Below are positions 35,540 through 44,837 of a stretch of DNA of 64,000 bases, in pieces (the stretch's first letter is position 1; each line of letters opens with the position of its first letter). Made by a program: the position numbers and the translations under genes. This stretch comes from Terripilifer ovatus (lineage in GTDB: Bacteria; Pseudomonadota; Alphaproteobacteria; Rhizobiales; Beijerinckiaceae): NCBI GenBank assembly GCA_029222685.1, contig JARHVB010000010.1, positions 434,001 to 498,000 of the forward strand. Direction: 5' to 3'. A model generated the notes under the pieces. That model had not been told where the DNA came from, ran no database searches, and saw only the letters and a list, made by a program, of their open reading frames with translations.

Positions 35540-37037
35540 TGCCCCCGGCCGGCTGGAGGCCCTCAAGCCGATCGCAGTCGTCGACATCGGCTCCAATTCG
35601 GTCCGGCTCGTTGCCTATGAAGGCCTGTCGCGGGCGCTGACGCCGATCTACAACGACAAGGTGCTGTGCGGCATCGGCCGGGGTGTCGCCACCAGTGGCA
35701 AGCTCAATGAAGAAGGCGTCGAACGTGCCCTGGCGGCGCTGGCGCGCTTTCGCGTGCTCTGCGACAATCTGGAAGTCGAAGACGTCCACGTTCTGGCGAC
35801 GGCTGCTGCGCGCGATGCCAGGAACGGCAAGGAGTTCCTGGCCGCGGCGACGAAAGCGATCGGCGCGCCGATCGAGCTTCTTTCGGGCGAACGTGAATCG
35901 CAGCTTGCGGCGATGGGCGTCGTGTCCGGATTCTTCGAGCCCGATGGCGTTGTCGGTGATCTCGGCGGCGGTTCGCTCGAGCTGAACGAGGTGCACGGCG
36001 ACAAGCTCGGCAAGGGGGTGTCCCTGCCGCTGGGTGGCCTGGCCCTCATGGACGTCTCCGGCCGGTCGCCGAAAAAGGCGAGCAAGATCGTGCGCGAGGC
36101 CCTGTCCAACGTCAAAGGGCTCGACTATCTCAACGGCCGCACCTTCTACGCGGTCGGTGGCACCTGGCGCGCGCTGGCGCGCCTGCACATGCATCAGCGC
36201 AACTATCCGCTCAACGTCATGCACGGCTATGTCATTCCGCGTCGCGACGCGGAGGATTTCGTTGCGCTCGTCGAAAGGGTCAATGCGGAAGCGCTCGTGG
36301 CCATTGAGAGCGTTGCCGCGGCACGCCGTCCCCTGCTGGCCTATGGCGCGATCGTGCTGGAAGAAATCATCCGCAAGGCGCGGCCGAACGAGATCATCGT
36401 CTCGGCGCTCGGGCTGCGCGAAGGCCTGTTGCTCGAGCGGCTCAGCAGGGCCGAACGCAAGATCGACCCGTTGATCCAGGCGGCGCGCGATCTCAACGTA
36501 TTGCGCTCACGCGCGCCGCAGCATGGCGAGGATCTGTGTACCTGGACGGACGCCTTCATGGCCTCCACCCATCTCGACGAGACGAAGAACGACAAGCGCC
36601 TGCGCCATGCCGCCTGCCTGCTGGCCGACATCGGCTGGCGCGCCCATCCCGATTATCGCGGCGAGCAATCGCTGAACATCATTGCCAATGCGGCGTTCGT
36701 CGCCATCGACCATCCCGGCCGCGCCTATCTGGCGCTCGCCGCATCCTATCGCTACCTGGGCTTCGATCTCGATGTGAGCCCGCAATGGCGCATGCTGGCG
36801 TCTCCGCGCCTGCTCGATCGCGCGCAAATTCTCGGCTCGGCCATGCGCGTGGGCTATGCCGTCTCGGCGGCGATGCCGGGCGTCCTGCCGAAGACACCGC
36901 TGCTCTGCACGAAAAGCAAGATCATTCTCAAACTGCCGTCCGAATTCGCGCCGCTGGCAAGCGAACGCCTGGCCGGTCGCCTCAAGCAGCTCGCCCGCCT
37001 GATCGGCCGCGAGCCGGAAATCTCCATCGCGTCTTGA
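35520..37037 (+). CDS. ppx: Exopolyphosphatase (Ppx/GppA family)
   Basis: Ppx removes terminal phosphates from polyphosphate and, in GppA-type enzymes, converts pppGpp. The 505-residue protein has the ASKHA phosphate loops [12 protein letters not shown] (about residue 20) and [10 protein letters not shown] (about 150). A C-terminal HD-type region ([20 protein letters not shown]) follows. ATG 35520 overlaps the end of ppk by 20 bases; an upstream extension inside ppk is rejected. Pairing with ppk suggests coordinated turnover of polyphosphate. Ppx and GppA roles cannot be separated by sequence alone. Confidence 0.93.
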   Translation: MALPNNSAPGRLEALKPIAVVDIGSNSVRLVAYEGLSRALTPIYNDKVLCGIGRGVATSGKLNEEGVERALAALARFRVLCDNLEVEDVHVLATAAARDARNGKEFLAAATKAIGAPIELLSGERESQLAAMGVVSGFFEPDGVVGDLGGGSLELNEVHGDKLGKGVSLPLGGLALMDVSGRSPKKASKIVREALSNVKGLDYLNGRTFYAVGGTWRALARLHMHQRNYPLNVMHGYVIPRRDAEDFVALVERVNAEALVAIESVAAARRPLLAYGAIVLEEIIRKARPNEIIVSALGLREGLLLERLSRAERKIDPLIQAARDLNVLRSRAPQHGEDLCTWTDAFMASTHLDETKNDKRLRHAACLLADIGWRAHPDYRGEQSLNIIANAAFVAIDHPGRAYLALAASYRYLGFDLDVSPQWRMLASPRLLDRAQILGSAMRVGYAVSAAMPGVLPKTPLLCTKSKIILKLPSEFAPLASERLAGRLKQLARLIGREPEISIAS

Positions 37038-37053
37038 GTGTGATGACGAGCCA

Positions 37054-37230
37054 CCAGAAGCCCTCATCCTGAGGAGCAACGCGCAGCGTTGCGTCTCGAA
37101 GGACGGGGGCGATACGCTACAACCTGGCAGTCATTTCTTGCTGCTACGTGGCGCTCACGATCGTCCTTGCCTGACGCCCCCGTCCTTCGAGACGCGCCCT
37201 CCGGGCGCTCCTCAGGATGAGGGCTTCTGG
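37054..37230. repeat. Inverted pair of REP-like sequences, copy 1
   Basis: The left unit contains CCCTCATCCTGAGGAG and TCTCGAAGGACGGGGGCG. The right unit is its reverse complement (CGCCCCCGTCCTTCGAGA, then CTCCTCAGGATGAGGG), with about 60 bp of unrelated sequence between. It lies between convergent ppx and aqpZ. The same pair recurs at 50082-50266. Confidence 0.85.
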
Positions 37231-37260
37231 TAGTCTGCTGCGTCGGCAAATGAAAACAAT

Positions 37261-37293
37261 GCGGCCACGCGATGGGTCTCATCGCGCGGCCGC
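37261..37293 (-). terminator. Intrinsic terminator of aqpZ
   Basis: GCGGCC-A-CGCGATG pairs with CATCGCG-C-GGCCGC around a 5-base loop (13 bp plus one mismatch). On the minus strand it is followed by ATTGTTTTCATTT. It stands 24 bp past the aqpZ stop codon. Confidence 0.8.
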
Positions 37294-37316
37294 AAAACGT
37301 CGTCGCGTCTCTAAGC

Positions 37317-38006
37317 TCAGTCCTCGTGCGACAGCAGCGCGTTATGGATCACCGCGCCGATGGCGGCGCCGACGATCGGCGCAACCCAGAACAGCCAGAG
37401 CTGCTCCAGCGCCCAGCCGCCGACGAACAGGGCCTGTCCGGTCGAGCGTGCCGGATTGACGGATGTGTTGGTGACCGGGATCGAGATCAGGTGGATCAGG
37501 GTCAGGCACAGGCCGATGGCGATCGGCGCGAAGCCGGGAGCCGCTTTCTTGCCGGTGGCGCCGAGAATGACCAGCAGGAAGAAGGCCGTCATCACCACTT
37601 CGCAGACGAGCGCCGCAACCATCGAATATTTGCCGGGCGAATGCTCGCCATAGCCGTTGGCGGCGAATCCGCCGAGAGCGAAATCGGCCTTGCCGGAAGC
37701 GATGACATAGAGCACGGCGGCGGCGGCGGCAGCGCCGACGACCTGGGCGATGATGTAGGGGATCAGTTCGCCCCAGGAGAAGCGCCCGGCAACGGCGAGG
37801 CCGACCGAAACAGCAGGATTGAAATGTCCGCCCGAGATCGGGCCGACCGCATAGGCCATCGTCAGGACGGTCAGGCCGAATGCCAAAGCGACGCCGGCAA
37901 ACCCGATGCCGAGTGTTGGAAAGGCCGCTGCGAGAACAGCGCTGCCGCAACCGCCCAATACGAGCCAGAATGTGCCGAAGAATTCCGCCGCAAGCTTCTT
38001 TTGCAT
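37317..38006 (-). CDS. aqpZ: Aquaporin Z
   Basis: AqpZ is a water channel of the inner membrane. The 229-residue protein has six helices and the two pore motifs GHFNPAVSV and TSVNPARS. It starts [20 protein letters not shown], as in other AqpZ proteins, and ends within the usual length. A terminator-like hairpin with a T-rich tail lies just downstream. It is probably transcribed alone, as rnd, upstream on the same strand, is separated by 156 bp. Glycerol-channel residues were not checked position by position. Confidence 0.95.
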   Translation of the reverse strand: MQKKLAAEFFGTFWLVLGGCGSAVLAAAFPTLGIGFAGVALAFGLTVLTMAYAVGPISGGHFNPAVSVGLAVAGRFSWGELIPYIIAQVVGAAAAAAVLYVIASGKADFALGGFAANGYGEHSPGKYSMVAALVCEVVMTAFFLLVILGATGKKAAPGFAPIAIGLCLTLIHLISIPVTNTSVNPARSTGQALFVGGWALEQLWLFWVAPIVGAAIGAVIHNALLSHED

Positions 38007-38162
38007 AATGATGCCCCTTGTTGATTCGATCAGCGGGGCAAGCTTAGGGCAAGCTTCGATGCCTGAAAAGTAAGCATGCTACTTGTGCACGACGGCGTTA
38101 ACGGCGCATCGCGCTCTCTTGAATAAACAAGATACTTCTTTCAATTCAAATAAATCGAAACG

Positions 38163-39341
38163 CTATTCGGCGGCCTGTTCGATGCTCGGCGCTTCCTGCC
38201 AGGCAAGCGTGATGACGCGGCCGCGCTCGATGGTGAGCGCGAGGCGTCCGTGTTTCAACTCCAGCGCCTTGGCGCCGAAGAGATCGCGCCGCCAGCCCGT
38301 GAGCGCCGCGACAGGTGCATCATCGTCGCCCGAGATGGCTTCGAGGTCGTCGACGGTGGCGATCATTTTCGGTGCGACACCATGGCGTTCGCTGACCTGG
38401 CGCAACAAGACCTTGAGCAGTTCGACGGTCGCGCCATTGCTGCCCGAACGGCGTTCCCGTTCGATCCTGGGCAGCGTCTTGGGGTCGCGCGCCAATCCGC
38501 GCTCGATGGCGGCCAGCATATCGGCGCCGCCGCGCGAACGTTCCATGCCGCGTGGGAAGGCGCGCAGGTTGCCCAGCGCCTCGGCCGTCCGCGGCGCCGC
38601 CAGCGCCACTTCCAGCATGGCGTCGTCCTTCAGGACGCGCGAGCGCGGCACGTCCTTCGTTTGCGCCTCGCGCTCGCGCCACGCCGCCAGTTCCATCAGC
38701 ACGGCAAGATCGCGCGGCTTGCGGGCACGGTGGCGATAGCGCTCCCAGGCGCTGGCGGGATCCTGCTCGTATGTGGCCGGCGTCGTCAGCGAGCGCATCT
38801 CGTCATCGAGCCAGGAGAGGCGGTTGGAACGTTCGAGTTTGTCGCGCAGCGACTTGTAGATGTCGCGCAGATGCGTCACGTCGGCCAGCGCATAGACGAT
38901 CTGCGCTTCCGTCAGCGGACGGCGCGACCAGTCGGTGAAGCGCGACGACTTGTCGACGGTCACCTTGCAGATCGACTGGGCCAGTTCGCCGTAAGCGACC
39001 TGATCACCGAAGCCGCAGACCATGGCCGCCACCTGCGTATCGAACAGCGGCGCCGGCACCAGCTTGCCGAGATTCCAGACGATCTCGATGTCCTGGCGCG
39101 CCGCGTGGAACACTTTGACCACAGCCGGGTTGGCCATCAGGTCGAGAAACGGCGTCAGGTCGAGATCGGGCGCCAGCGCGTCGACGGCCACTGCTTCGGC
39201 GTCCGACGCCAGTTGGATGACGCAGACCTTCGGCCAGAATGTCGTCTCGCGCAGAAATTCCGTATCGACGGTGACGAACGGATGACGGGCAAGGCGGCCG
39301 CAGGTTTCGGCCAGAACGGCAGAGTTGGTGATGAGGCTCAT
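38163..39341 (-). CDS. rnd: Ribonuclease D
   Basis: RNase D trims the 3' ends of tRNA precursors. The 392-residue protein has the DEDD-type exonuclease motifs: [11 protein letters not shown] (Exo I), [13 protein letters not shown] (Exo II), and [13 protein letters not shown] (Exo III, with Tyr). An HRDC domain follows (about residues 205-285). ATG 39341 ([14 protein letters not shown]) is the family start. The frame stays open 82 codons further upstream across the divergent gap, and this extension is rejected. The DUF1194 gene is divergent. Confidence 0.93.
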   Translation of the reverse strand: MSLITNSAVLAETCGRLARHPFVTVDTEFLRETTFWPKVCVIQLASDAEAVAVDALAPDLDLTPFLDLMANPAVVKVFHAARQDIEIVWNLGKLVPAPLFDTQVAAMVCGFGDQVAYGELAQSICKVTVDKSSRFTDWSRRPLTEAQIVYALADVTHLRDIYKSLRDKLERSNRLSWLDDEMRSLTTPATYEQDPASAWERYRHRARKPRDLAVLMELAAWREREAQTKDVPRSRVLKDDAMLEVALAAPRTAEALGNLRAFPRGMERSRGGADMLAAIERGLARDPKTLPRIERERRSGSNGATVELLKVLLRQVSERHGVAPKMIATVDDLEAISGDDDAPVAALTGWRRDLFGAKALELKHGRLALTIERGRVITLAWQEAPSIEQAAE

Positions 39342-39459
39342 TGGGCGCGCTATAGCCGAATCAGATGCAGGATGCGAGAAACATTGCAGCAAAAGATGCC
39401 CAGTTGACCTTTTTTTGAATGGTTCGGGAGCTGTTTGCGTCCCGGGCGTGAGGTGCGCA

Positions 39460-40236
39460 ATGGCGGCCGTTCCGCTGACCTCGCCGTTTCGGAAGCCCTC
39501 CCTGTCGCCGTCGCGGTCGCCGGGCGCGAAAGATCGCTCGCGGCGAGACCTCCTTGGCGATGTCGCCGGTCTGGGGCTGGCCGCCACGGTATTCGCGGCC
39601 GGAAACTGGCCGGTGTGGGCGCAGCCCGCTTCTCCCGAGGATGTCGATCTTGAACTGGTGCTTGCCGTGGACGCGTCGGGATCGGTCAGTCAGCAGAGGT
39701 TTAACCTGCAAAAACAAGGATATGTCCAAGCTCTCCAGGATCCGCGTGTGGTCCGTGCCATTCTTTCGGGTCAGACCCAGTCGATCGCGGTGACCATGTT
39801 CCAGTGGACCGGACCTTCGGTCTCGGCCGAGGTGATCCCGTGGATGAAAATCGCCGATGAGCCCTCGGCCCGTGCCGTCGCCGATGCCATCGCCGAAGTG
39901 CCGCGCCGCATCTACGGCGGCGGCACGTCGATCAGCGGCGCGATCGATCGGGCCATGACCCTGTTCGGCCGGAGCTTCCGGGGTGCCCGCCGTGTCATCG
40001 ATATTTCCGGCGACGGCGCCAATTCCAGCGGCCGTCCGGTCAGCCGCGCACGCGACGAGGCGGTCGCCCAAGGTGTCGTCATCAACGGCCTGCCGATTCT
40101 GTCGGTCGAGCCCGATCTCGACCAGCATTACCAGGACGAAGTCATCGGCGGGCCGGGGGCCTTCATGATCGTCATCCATGATTACGATCAGTTCGCCGAC
40201 GCCATCGTCAAGAAGCTGATCGCTGAAATTTCCTGA
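39460..40236 (+). CDS. DUF1194 von Willebrand A-like protein, Tat-exported
   Basis: The 258-residue protein has a vWA-type fold with the MIDAS metal motif VDASGSVS (near residue 70) and [10 protein letters not shown], then [12 protein letters not shown], which complete the site. It is preceded by a twin-arginine signal ([20 protein letters not shown]), so it is folded before export. The family is called DUF1194; its function is unknown to me, and binding of a partner protein through the metal site is only likely. ATG 39460 is preferred; the frame is open upstream into the divergent rnd region. Confidence 0.83.
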   Translation: MAAVPLTSPFRKPSLSPSRSPGAKDRSRRDLLGDVAGLGLAATVFAAGNWPVWAQPASPEDVDLELVLAVDASGSVSQQRFNLQKQGYVQALQDPRVVRAILSGQTQSIAVTMFQWTGPSVSAEVIPWMKIADEPSARAVADAIAEVPRRIYGGGTSISGAIDRAMTLFGRSFRGARRVIDISGDGANSSGRPVSRARDEAVAQGVVINGLPILSVEPDLDQHYQDEVIGGPGAFMIVIHDYDQFADAIVKKLIAEIS

Positions 40237-40302
40237 AGCCCGCTCCTGCCAGAAACTGACATCCCCCGGGCTTAGTCTCCCTCCAGACCGAAGGAGGAGC
40301 AC

Positions 40303-40755
40303 ATGAAATTCTGGATCGGCGTCGCCTCGCGCGACCATGTCGCCATCGGCCGCGCCGGCGGCTTCTGCCAAATGAACCACGGCAAGGAAGCGCCTCTGCG
40401 CCGGCTCGGCGCGGGCGATCGGATCGTTTTCTATTCGCCGCGAACCGCCATGAATGCCGGCGAGCCTATTCAGGCCTTCACGGCGATCGGGGAAGTCCTG
40501 CCGCGCCCTGTCTACCAGGCGGATATGGGCCATGGTTTTCGCCCGTTCCGGCGTGACGTCGCTTTCCTGCCGATGCGCGAGACGCCGATCCGGCCGCTGC
40601 TGCAGGATCTGTCGTTCACCCGTGGCCAGCAGTCCTGGGGGTATGCTTTCCGTCGCGGCCATTTCGAGATTTCGCTGGACGATTACGCCGTGATCGCCTG
40701 GAGCGCCGGCGTCGATGTCCAGCCGGCGCTGGAGCCGTTGCTGCTGGCTTCCTGA
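40303..40755 (+). CDS. EVE domain protein
   Basis: The 150-residue protein is a single EVE domain of the PUA-like fold (MKFWIGVASRDHV at the start, then GDRIVFYSPRTAM, and FRRDVAFLPMRETPIRPLL). EVE domains bind modified bases and are found both as stand-alone proteins and in restriction systems. No restriction or modification partner is adjacent, so I suggest a role in recognising modified nucleic acid without being able to name it. AAGGAGGA lies directly before the ATG region. Its neighbours (a vWA protein, a carboxypeptidase-like-fold protein) do not explain it. Confidence 0.82.
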   Translation: MKFWIGVASRDHVAIGRAGGFCQMNHGKEAPLRRLGAGDRIVFYSPRTAMNAGEPIQAFTAIGEVLPRPVYQADMGHGFRPFRRDVAFLPMRETPIRPLLQDLSFTRGQQSWGYAFRRGHFEISLDDYAVIAWSAGVDVQPALEPLLLAS

Positions 40756-40843
40756 TGTGAACAAGGAACTCGCGCCGGGTGCGCTCCTATAGTAGCTTTT
40801 CCTCAACAATCGAGCCGTCGGCCGGCCTTGTTCGGAGGAAGCG

Positions 40844-41224
40844 ATGAAGGGTAGGGCGCTTGCGCTCGGTGTATCGGCCGCCTTGTGGGGTCTGGCGTAT
40901 GCGGGCATCTCGCACATCAAGGTTCTGGCTCAGGACGAGCGCCTGTCCAGGATTTTCGGCGATGTCCGCGACGTCAACGGCTACATGCCGCTGGAGGGCG
41001 CGCGCATCCAGGTGCGGGTGAAAGGCACCGCCCCGGCGATGATCGCCATCACCGACGCTGAGGGCCGTTTCAAGTTTCAGGACGTGCCTGCAAACGTCGA
41101 TCCCGATGCCCTGAAGATCACCTGTTCGCTGGAGGGATATCGCCTGCTCAACCTGGCGCGCCGGAAGCTGAGAACCAACGTCGACGCTCCGATCCAGGTC
41201 GAGTGCTTGCTCGAAAAGGAATAG
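40844..41224 (+). CDS. Secreted carboxypeptidase-regulatory-like domain protein
   Basis: The 126-residue product begins with a signal peptide or membrane anchor (MKGRALALGVSAALWGLAYA). One beta-sandwich of the carboxypeptidase-D regulatory or transthyretin-like type follows (FGDVRDVNGYMPLEGARIQV, ITDAEGRFKFQDVPANVD, EGYRLLNLARR). Two cysteines (ITCS and VECLLEKE) could form a disulfide. Such domains are often adhesive or structural. No enzyme is fused to it. TCGGAGGAAGCG before the ATG is a good ribosome-binding site. Function is unknown. Confidence 0.72.
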   Translation: MKGRALALGVSAALWGLAYAGISHIKVLAQDERLSRIFGDVRDVNGYMPLEGARIQVRVKGTAPAMIAITDAEGRFKFQDVPANVDPDALKITCSLEGYRLLNLARRKLRTNVDAPIQVECLLEKE

Positions 41225-41270
41225 CCGGGAGTTCCGGCGCGCGGCTTCGCCGGCCACTGCATGGGATCGA

Positions 41271-42413
41271 TCAAGCCCGCGCCGCATAACGCGTCCGCAG
41301 CAGCATGGCCTGCAGCAGCACGCCAGGCAGCGCCAGCAGCAGGACCGCCTGCAGCGGTATGGCGTTCGACAGCAGCGCATAGGCGGTGAGGCAGACGGCG
41401 ATGCCGCCGAAATCCCAGCCGCCTTCGGCTGCGAACTGGTAGCGCAGCGAACAGGGCGCGCGCTTGGCGTCGTTGTAGATCGCCGTCATCATTGCCGGGA
41501 TGTAGAGGCCGCCGACCGCCGAGCCGAGCAGCGCCACGGCGACGACTTTCACCGGATCGAACCCGGCCAGAGCCTGGACGACCAGCATGCTGCAGGCGAC
41601 GAGACAGAAGAGCGTCACCGCCTGGCGGCCGTTGCCGGCGTCGATGAAGCCACCCAGGACATAACCGCCGGCGGCTCCCGCCAGCGCCGCCGCCGCCAGT
41701 GCCGAGCCGTAGCTGTCGTAAGCCTGGCCCAAGGCAAGAAACAGGATGAGGTTCCAGGCGGTATAGGAGGCGGAGACGATCCAGCCGTCCAAGGCAAAGA
41801 TTGCGGTGCCTCTGCGTGCCGCTGAATAGGCGTTGGGCGGCGCCTGCTTTGCCACCGCGGGATTGATGACCCCGACCAGCGGCAGGGTGGAGCCGAGCGC
41901 TGCTAGACCTGCTGCGCCGAAAGCTGCCCAGGGGCCGAACAGGGTCAGCATGAGGCCGCCTGCCGCCGGCCCGACAATGCTCGCCACCGCGGCCAGCGCC
42001 TGGCGGAAGCCGATCTGCCTGCCGCGCGCATGATCGTCACCGAGCGAGGCGAAAATGGCGTGAAACGACGTCCAGTAGAAGACATTGCCGACGCCGGAAA
42101 TCAGGATGTAGGCGAGCAGGGCCCCGTCGAGCCCCTTCACCTGTGCCAGGGCAACATATTGGACAGCGAGCACGACCGACCCGATGATCAGGGTGAATTT
42201 GAGCCCGATCAGCGGGCTGACCATCAGCAGGATTGGCCGCAGGATGAAGCGCAGGACGAGGATTGCGGCAACCACCAGGAAGACGAAAGGCAGTGGCAGG
42301 CCATTCTTGACCATGAAGGCATAGGAAAATGTGCCGCCCAGGTTGAACGACAGTTGCAGCAGCCCGCTGTGCAGGTTCAGCCGGTTGATATTCCTGTTCG
42401 CGAACGTGGCCAT
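41271..42413 (-). CDS. MFS transporter
   Basis: The 380-residue membrane protein has about eleven or twelve helices and begins MATFANRNINRLNLHSGLLQ. I do not recognise the substrate. Conserved features include HARGRQIGFRQALAAVASIV in the first half and the second-half run GGYVLGGFIDAGNGRQAVTL. ATG 42413 has AAGGA six bases upstream. The frame is open a further 46 codons, but that part lies in a RIME-like repeat and is not protein sequence. It faces the carboxypeptidase-like gene and is divergent from the ClpP-fold-like gene. Confidence 0.83.
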   Translation of the reverse strand: MATFANRNINRLNLHSGLLQLSFNLGGTFSYAFMVKNGLPLPFVFLVVAAILVLRFILRPILLMVSPLIGLKFTLIIGSVVLAVQYVALAQVKGLDGALLAYILISGVGNVFYWTSFHAIFASLGDDHARGRQIGFRQALAAVASIVGPAAGGLMLTLFGPWAAFGAAGLAALGSTLPLVGVINPAVAKQAPPNAYSAARRGTAIFALDGWIVSASYTAWNLILFLALGQAYDSYGSALAAAALAGAAGGYVLGGFIDAGNGRQAVTLFCLVACSMLVVQALAGFDPVKVVAVALLGSAVGGLYIPAMMTAIYNDAKRAPCSLRYQFAAEGGWDFGGIAVCLTAYALLSNAIPLQAVLLLALPGVLLQAMLLRTRYAARA

Positions 42414-42465
42414 CGGATCCTTGGGCAACCGCGCCTGAACGCGCCGATTCGCATAAGCAATTCTG

Positions 42466-42571
42466 TCTAAAGTATCGGGCGCTCCTTCGGAATCGCCCGA
42501 TACTCTAAGATTTCTTGAAGTCGCATCGCCTTTGCGAAAACCGGCATCCACTTGTTCGCGCGATGCTCTAG
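42466..42571 (+). repeat. RIME-like intergenic repeat, copy E (divergent stem)
   Basis: The stem AGTATCGGGCG / CGCCCGATACT (42471-42481 and 42494-42504) is again different. The right arm, GCGAAAACCGGCATCCACTT to GCGATGCTCTAG, matches the conserved arm of the family with changes. It lies in the divergent gap upstream of the MFS gene. Confidence 0.75.
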
Positions 42572-42663
42572 CACGGCCGTGCGGCGGGGCCAGAGCCGCG
42601 GCGCAATTCCGCCGTCTTTTTAGGCGACCTCTGGCCGATTGGGGAATCCGGCGATTTTAACGG

Positions 42664-43608
42664 TTGATCAACCATAAGCTGGTGAAACTCAGCTTGGTTG
42701 CGCAAGCGTTCTGTCATGTCCACGAGGTTGTGTTGGGTTATTTGTCTCCGCCTCCGGCTCCTGCACCGGTCGTCGTCGTCAAGGACGTCGGCGGCCTTGT
42801 GTCGGATTATCAGGCTCAGACCCGGATTTACCGTGCCGAGGGCCGCGAGGTCCGGCTCATGGAATGCCGTTCCGCCTGCACGCTTGCCCTCAGCCTGCCG
42901 AATGTCTGCGTCTACCCCTGGAGCGTGTTGAAATTCCACACGGCGTATAATCAGAACACCAAGGAAATCGACGCCGGGGTCTCATCCGAACTTTTCAATT
43001 CCTATCCTGAACCGGTGCGCGCACGGCTCGGTTACCTGACGCGCAATTATCGCAATCTGTCCGGCGAGGAACTGATCGACCTCGGCATCCGCGACTGCCG
43101 CAAGGGACCCGACGTGCAGCTCGCCCGCGCCCAGCCGAAGCCGGCAGCCCCGACCGCAGCGCCAACCGTTTTGGCCGACGCCTCGCAGGGAAGCGATCCG
43201 GTATCCGGTCTCATTCGCGGCGTGACCTCGCTTTTTGGCGGCAATGCCGGCCAGACCGTGCCGGCGCCCAATCGTCCGGCGCAACCGACGCTTGTTGCGT
43301 CGGTCACGCCCAGCCTGAACATCGATCTTGTACCGCTGCCGCCGCGCCGCCCGGCGGATTTGCCGGCCGCACAGCCTGACGACGAGAACATCGCCGGCGA
43401 TACCGGAACGACAACGCCCGCCGAACAAAATTTCGAGATGGCGGAAGCGGTGCCGCTGCCGCCGCATCGTCCGACCGTCGTTGCGCAAGCCTCCTACACG
43501 CGTCCGATCGAACTGCCGGCGGTCATCACCGGCGCCGTGCCGATCCTGCCGGCGGGTCTGTCCGCCTATGCGCCGCTGCCGACATTGCTGCAGAGCCTGC
43601 GCCGCTGA
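42664..43608 (+). CDS. Secreted protein with ClpP/crotonase-fold-like N-terminus and Pro-rich tail
   Basis: In this 314-residue frame, residues 35-145 (VVVKDVGGLVSDYQAQTRIY, LMECRSACTLALSLPNVCVY, LKFHTAY) resemble the periplasmic ClpP-fold family, with Ser in CRSACTL. The C-terminal half is low-complexity and Pro-rich, with repeated PLPPRRP and PLPPHRP motifs. The start is uncertain: the frame begins with TTG at 42664 and no signal peptide is visible, although family members usually have one. A GTG or TTG near 42727-42730 is possible, or a frameshift may have removed the signal. Catalytic activity is not established. Confidence 0.55.
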   Translation: MINHKLVKLSLVAQAFCHVHEVVLGYLSPPPAPAPVVVVKDVGGLVSDYQAQTRIYRAEGREVRLMECRSACTLALSLPNVCVYPWSVLKFHTAYNQNTKEIDAGVSSELFNSYPEPVRARLGYLTRNYRNLSGEELIDLGIRDCRKGPDVQLARAQPKPAAPTAAPTVLADASQGSDPVSGLIRGVTSLFGGNAGQTVPAPNRPAQPTLVASVTPSLNIDLVPLPPRRPADLPAAQPDDENIAGDTGTTTPAEQNFEMAEAVPLPPHRPTVVAQASYTRPIELPAVITGAVPILPAGLSAYAPLPTLLQSLRR

Positions 43609-43719
43609 TGACTCAGACGATGCGATGACCCGCATCGCGGACGGCTGGACGTTCGATCCTGCTCGTGCATAGTCGGCCTCCAATCTAATCGCTGTTGAAA
43701 CTGCGATAGCGGAGGAAGC

Positions 43720-44802
43720 ATGACTCAAGCAGATACTGCCGGCGATGTGATGCTGGTGGGCAGCATTCCCCACAAGTCGATTCCGCAAGCCATGAACATG
43801 TTCGGCCCACCGCTGGCGCAACATCTTCAGGCGCTGCCCGATGGCGAAGTGGGCTGGCGCCGCTTCTGGATCACGCGTGTCCACTTCCAGGTGCTGGCCA
43901 TCCATCCAGATCTGGAAGTGATCCAGCAGCCGCGCCGCGACAACGGCATCGAGCGCATCTATCCCCATGACGCCACCGACAACTGGAACTTCAAGGTCCG
44001 CGACGGCGTCGACAAGATCGTCTTCGGCCATCCCGGCTGGCGTCTCGGCTTCTATCAGGACGCCGCCAACTCCTATCATTTCTTCCGCGACCTGAAGGAC
44101 AAGGGCCTGCTGCCGGAGAGTGTCCGGTTTCAGGTGTCGATCCCTTCGGCCGTCAGCGCCATCCCGCCGCGGGTCATGCCGCACAAGGGCGATCTCGAAA
44201 AGGTGCGGCCCGGCTATATCGACGCGGTGCGCGCCGAAGTGCTGGCCATGCTCGACGTCATCCCCGCCAAAGAGCTCGCCATTCAATGGGATTGCTCAAG
44301 CGAGATGCAGGACGTCTACGGCGGCATCGCCGGCACGCCCGCGCCTGGCGGCATCGAACGCAATCTGCCGCAGATCAACGCGCTGTCGCGCGATCTGCCG
44401 GACGATGTGATGCTGGGTTTCCATCTCTGCTTCGGCACCCTCGGCGGCTGGCCGCGCTTCGCGCCCGACAGCACCGACAAAGCGGTGGAACTCGCCAATG
44501 CTTTCATCGAAGGTTCTGGCCGCAGGGTCGACTGGATGCACATTCCGCTGCTTGACCGCACCGACGAGGCCTATTACGCGCCCCTCGCCGCGCTCCGGCC
44601 GGACAAGACGCGGCTCTATCTCGGCATGATTCACAGCATGAACACATATGAGCAACGGCTTGCGCTGGCACGCAAATATGTGCCCGACTTCGGCGTGGCC
44701 GCCTATTGCGGCTTCGGCCGGCGCGATCCGGACGAACTGCAGGGCATCCTCGACGATCATGTGCGCGCGGTGGAACTGCTGCAACGATCGCGCCGTGCGT
44801 AG
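43720..44802 (+). CDS. UROD/MetE-like barrel protein
   Basis: The 360-residue protein resembles the zinc-containing barrel of cobalamin-independent methionine synthase. It has GFHLCFGTLGG (His-x-Cys, as in the zinc site) near residue 235 and AAYCGFGRRDP near 327, which would supply the third ligand. The typical MetE glutamate was not identified and the protein lacks the N-terminal MetE half. It is therefore a stand-alone member, possibly a methyltransferase using zinc to activate a thiol. The start has GGAGGAAGC upstream. A Bug receptor follows at once, which may bring the substrate. Confidence 0.7.
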   Translation: MTQADTAGDVMLVGSIPHKSIPQAMNMFGPPLAQHLQALPDGEVGWRRFWITRVHFQVLAIHPDLEVIQQPRRDNGIERIYPHDATDNWNFKVRDGVDKIVFGHPGWRLGFYQDAANSYHFFRDLKDKGLLPESVRFQVSIPSAVSAIPPRVMPHKGDLEKVRPGYIDAVRAEVLAMLDVIPAKELAIQWDCSSEMQDVYGGIAGTPAPGGIERNLPQINALSRDLPDDVMLGFHLCFGTLGGWPRFAPDSTDKAVELANAFIEGSGRRVDWMHIPLLDRTDEAYYAPLAALRPDKTRLYLGMIHSMNTYEQRLALARKYVPDFGVAAYCGFGRRDPDELQGILDDHVRAVELLQRSRRA

Positions 44803-44837
44803 GGGTGTCCATAAAAATAGTCTTGGGAGGGGGTATC

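Noticed and set aside
42414-42551. 46-residue N-terminal extension of the MFS transporter
   Set aside because: It lies mostly in RIME-like copy E; ATG 42413 has its own ribosome-binding site.
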